A stretch of 6,731 bases of DNA from Verrucomicrobiota bacterium. GTDB taxonomy: Bacteria; Verrucomicrobiota; Verrucomicrobiia; Verrucomicrobiales; DEV007. Within the stretch, counting starts at the first letter, position 1. Every line of letters starts with the position of its first letter. The translations under genes and the position numbers were made by a program. Location of the stretch: assembly GCA_020630835.1 (NCBI GenBank), contig JAHDIL010000098.1:1-6731 (forward strand), written 5' to 3'. The notes below the pieces were generated by a model that saw only the letters and a program-made list of their open reading frames with translations, made no database searches and was not told the DNA's origin. Below, one piece after another: positions 5,611 through 6,731 of this stretch.

Positions 5611-6594
5611 ATGAGCTTCCCACTGACCAAAGCTTTCGAACTTGTCGAAGACGCCTATGCAAAGGCACGTCTTTCGCATGCCTACCTGATCACAGGGCCT
5701 AAGGGAAGTGGAAAAGGGGAGTTGGCAAAACGCTTTCTGACGCTTGCTGGGGCTAGTGTGTCAAGCCTTGGAAAGTCGGGCTTAGAAGCGTATCAATCGC
5801 CTACGACTGCCGTCGTTAGCCCGCGCTCAAAGAGTCGACGCATCCGCGTCAACGAGATCCGTGAGCTGGAGCATGTCCTGCAGATGGCTGCCCCTGCCGG
5901 GACGACGAAGTTTGCCATCATTCAGGATGCTGATCGGATGAATGAGGAGTCTGCGAACGCTTTCTTGAAAACACTGGAGGAGCCGCCAAACGGTTCGCGC
6001 ATCCTGCTCATCACCGCGCGGCCGGAGCTGCTGCTGGATACCATTCTCTCCCGCTGCGTCCGCATTGATCTCATCGGAGAGACCGCAATTACCGCACCGA
6101 GCCCGCGGGAGGCAGCCGTTCTCGATGCACTCAGTCAGCATGCACGACGGGGAGAGACGGGGCTCGGATCTGCCTTGACCGTGATGAGTGCTTTCTCCTC
6201 GGCGCTCAAACAAGAAAAGGCAGAGATAGCGGCTCACTTCGCGGCTATGCAGAAAGACGAGGTGAAACAGCTGAAAAACGTCAGTGAGGGCGATTATCTG
6301 AAAAACCGTGAGGAGTATTTCAAAGCGGTGACGGAGGCTGAATACCTCCAGAAGCGATCAGAGATGGTCGAGCTGTTGGTTATGTGGTGGGGAGACGCCA
6401 TGCGTGCCAAAGCAGGGGCAGAGCGGCTCGATCTGCCGGGGTATCAGGAAGGCACGGCTACTCTCGCACAGCGATTTTCGCTCGATGAACTTTATGAGAA
6501 GCTAAAAACGGTTGAAGAGCTCCGAGCCAATCTGCAGACGAATATTTTGGAGGCGCTCGCCATTGAGGTGTGCTTTATGAAGGCCTTCGCCTGA
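5611..6594 (+). CDS. holB: DNA polymerase III delta' subunit (clamp loader)
   Basis: This 327-residue cytoplasmic AAA+ protein is the delta' stator of the clamp-loader complex that places the sliding clamp on primed DNA. Features in order: LSHAYLITGPKGSGKGE (21-37), with a P-loop that has Gly36 where Ser/Thr is usual; QDADRMNEESANAFLKTLEEPP (split here as the Walker B-like DADRM at 106-110 and LKTLEEPP at 119-126); the sensor region ILLIT (131-135); and the SRC motif (147-149), typical of clamp-loader subunits for acting on a neighbour's ATP site. The C-terminal half (about 165-327) is helical and poorly conserved, with Lys/Glu-rich helices at 200-250, as expected for the collar domain. The segment between P-loop and Walker B (38-100) contains no cysteine, so the four-Cys zinc module of E. 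coli delta' is absent. The length is close to that of E. coli (334). Confusion with dnaX is unlikely because of the size and the missing zinc module. carB follows 98 bp downstream. Confidence 0.92.
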   Translation: MSFPLTKAFELVEDAYAKARLSHAYLITGPKGSGKGELAKRFLTLAGASVSSLGKSGLEAYQSPTTAVVSPRSKSRRIRVNEIRELEHVLQMAAPAGTTKFAIIQDADRMNEESANAFLKTLEEPPNGSRILLITARPELLLDTILSRCVRIDLIGETAITAPSPREAAVLDALSQHARRGETGLGSALTVMSAFSSALKQEKAEIAAHFAAMQKDEVKQLKNVSEGDYLKNREEYFKAVTEAEYLQKRSEMVELLVMWWGDAMRAKAGAERLDLPGYQEGTATLAQRFSLDELYEKLKTVEELRANLQTNILEALAIEVCFMKAFA

Positions 6595-6692
6595 GAGACT
6601 GTTCTCCTCATCGTGCCGCGAAAATTCTCAATTATCCCCGTTGCCATTTTGGGCTGAGAGTGCAAGGGGTGGAAAATTGATTTTGTTGCAAT
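6595..6692 (+). other. Short holB-carB intergenic region with small inverted repeats
   Basis: These 98 bp contain no ORF and no clear rho-independent terminator. An AAAAT-TG-ATTTT hairpin (6673-6684) lies inside a TGCAA/TTGCA pair (6661-6665/6686-6690), immediately before the carB ATG. It might influence initiation or be an operator, but the arms are short and could be chance in AT-rich sequence. I could not find a convincing promoter. Confidence 0.3.
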
Positions 6693-6731
6693 ATGCCTCG
6701 TGATACTTCGATCAAAAAAATACTCCTGATC
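6693..6731 (+). CDS. carB: Carbamoyl-phosphate synthase large subunit, N-terminal 13 codons only
   Basis: The ATG at 6693 opens a frame reading MPRDTSIKKILLI to the window edge. This matches the very conserved CarB N-terminus, in which MPk-T-IKKILiIGSGPIVIG leads into the first ATP-grasp/nucleotide-binding region. CarB makes carbamoyl phosphate from bicarbonate, ammonia (delivered by CarA) and two ATP for arginine and pyrimidine synthesis, in the cytoplasm. Only 13 residues are visible, so the call rests on this motif alone. No Shine-Dalgarno sequence lies close to the ATG; the nearest purine-rich stretch (AAGGGGTGG) is about 20 nt away. Another protein starting the same way is possible but less likely. 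Confidence 0.85.
   Translation, partial: MPRDTSIKKILLI

Noticed and set aside
5827..6237. Minus-strand open frame of 136 codons inside holB
   Set aside because: It is antisense to a clearly conserved gene, with a Cys/Arg-rich, family-less translation and no supporting start signals.
1..6731. Mobile element, CRISPR array, toxin-antitoxin or phage-defence cluster
   Set aside because: No transposase, integrase, terminal inverted repeats, spaced repeat array or toxin-like gene pair was found; the genes are housekeeping or stress functions.

Overview
This window looks like ordinary chromosomal DNA, probably from the Verrucomicrobiota (an Opitutales/Puniceicoccales-like lineage). The assignment is inference. 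It rests on the roughly 404-residue PPi-dependent phosphofructokinase, on a secreted propeller-like protein resembling those common in the PVC group, and on how few genes carry a clear Shine-Dalgarno sequence. I see no phage, transposon, CRISPR, rRNA or tRNA feature.

Left part (1-3954), minus strand: a compact three-gene run in the order pfp (PPi-dependent phosphofructokinase), yaaA (peroxide-stress protein) and a large secreted protein. The gaps are 16 and 33 nt, so one transcript is likely. The secreted protein fills the first 1.9 kb and runs off the left edge. It is an uninterrupted reading frame of at least 637 codons with a signal sequence, beta-propeller-like repeats and a C-terminal Ig-like segment.

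Middle (3955-5128): an AT-rich divergent intergenic region probably holds promoters in both directions. Rightward lie a small coiled-coil protein of unknown function and, 15 nt later, a group II truncated haemoglobin. A convergent gap with two interleaved inverted repeats follows, probably terminating transcription from both sides.

Right part (5129-6731): a small minus-strand gene encodes an exported heavy-metal-associated (HMA) protein with an MxCxxC motif. Divergent from it is holB (DNA polymerase III delta' clamp-loader subunit), followed by the first 13 codons of what is almost certainly carB (carbamoyl-phosphate synthase large subunit).

A loose theme is redox and energy physiology: PPi-dependent glycolysis, iron/peroxide protection by YaaA, an O2/peroxide-reactive globin and a metal chaperone lie close together. 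This is neighbourhood inference, not a demonstrated system. The most informative items are the large secreted protein, the globin with a degenerate WGGP segment next to an unknown coiled-coil partner, the interleaved inverted repeats, and the tiny ORF overlapping the holB start.
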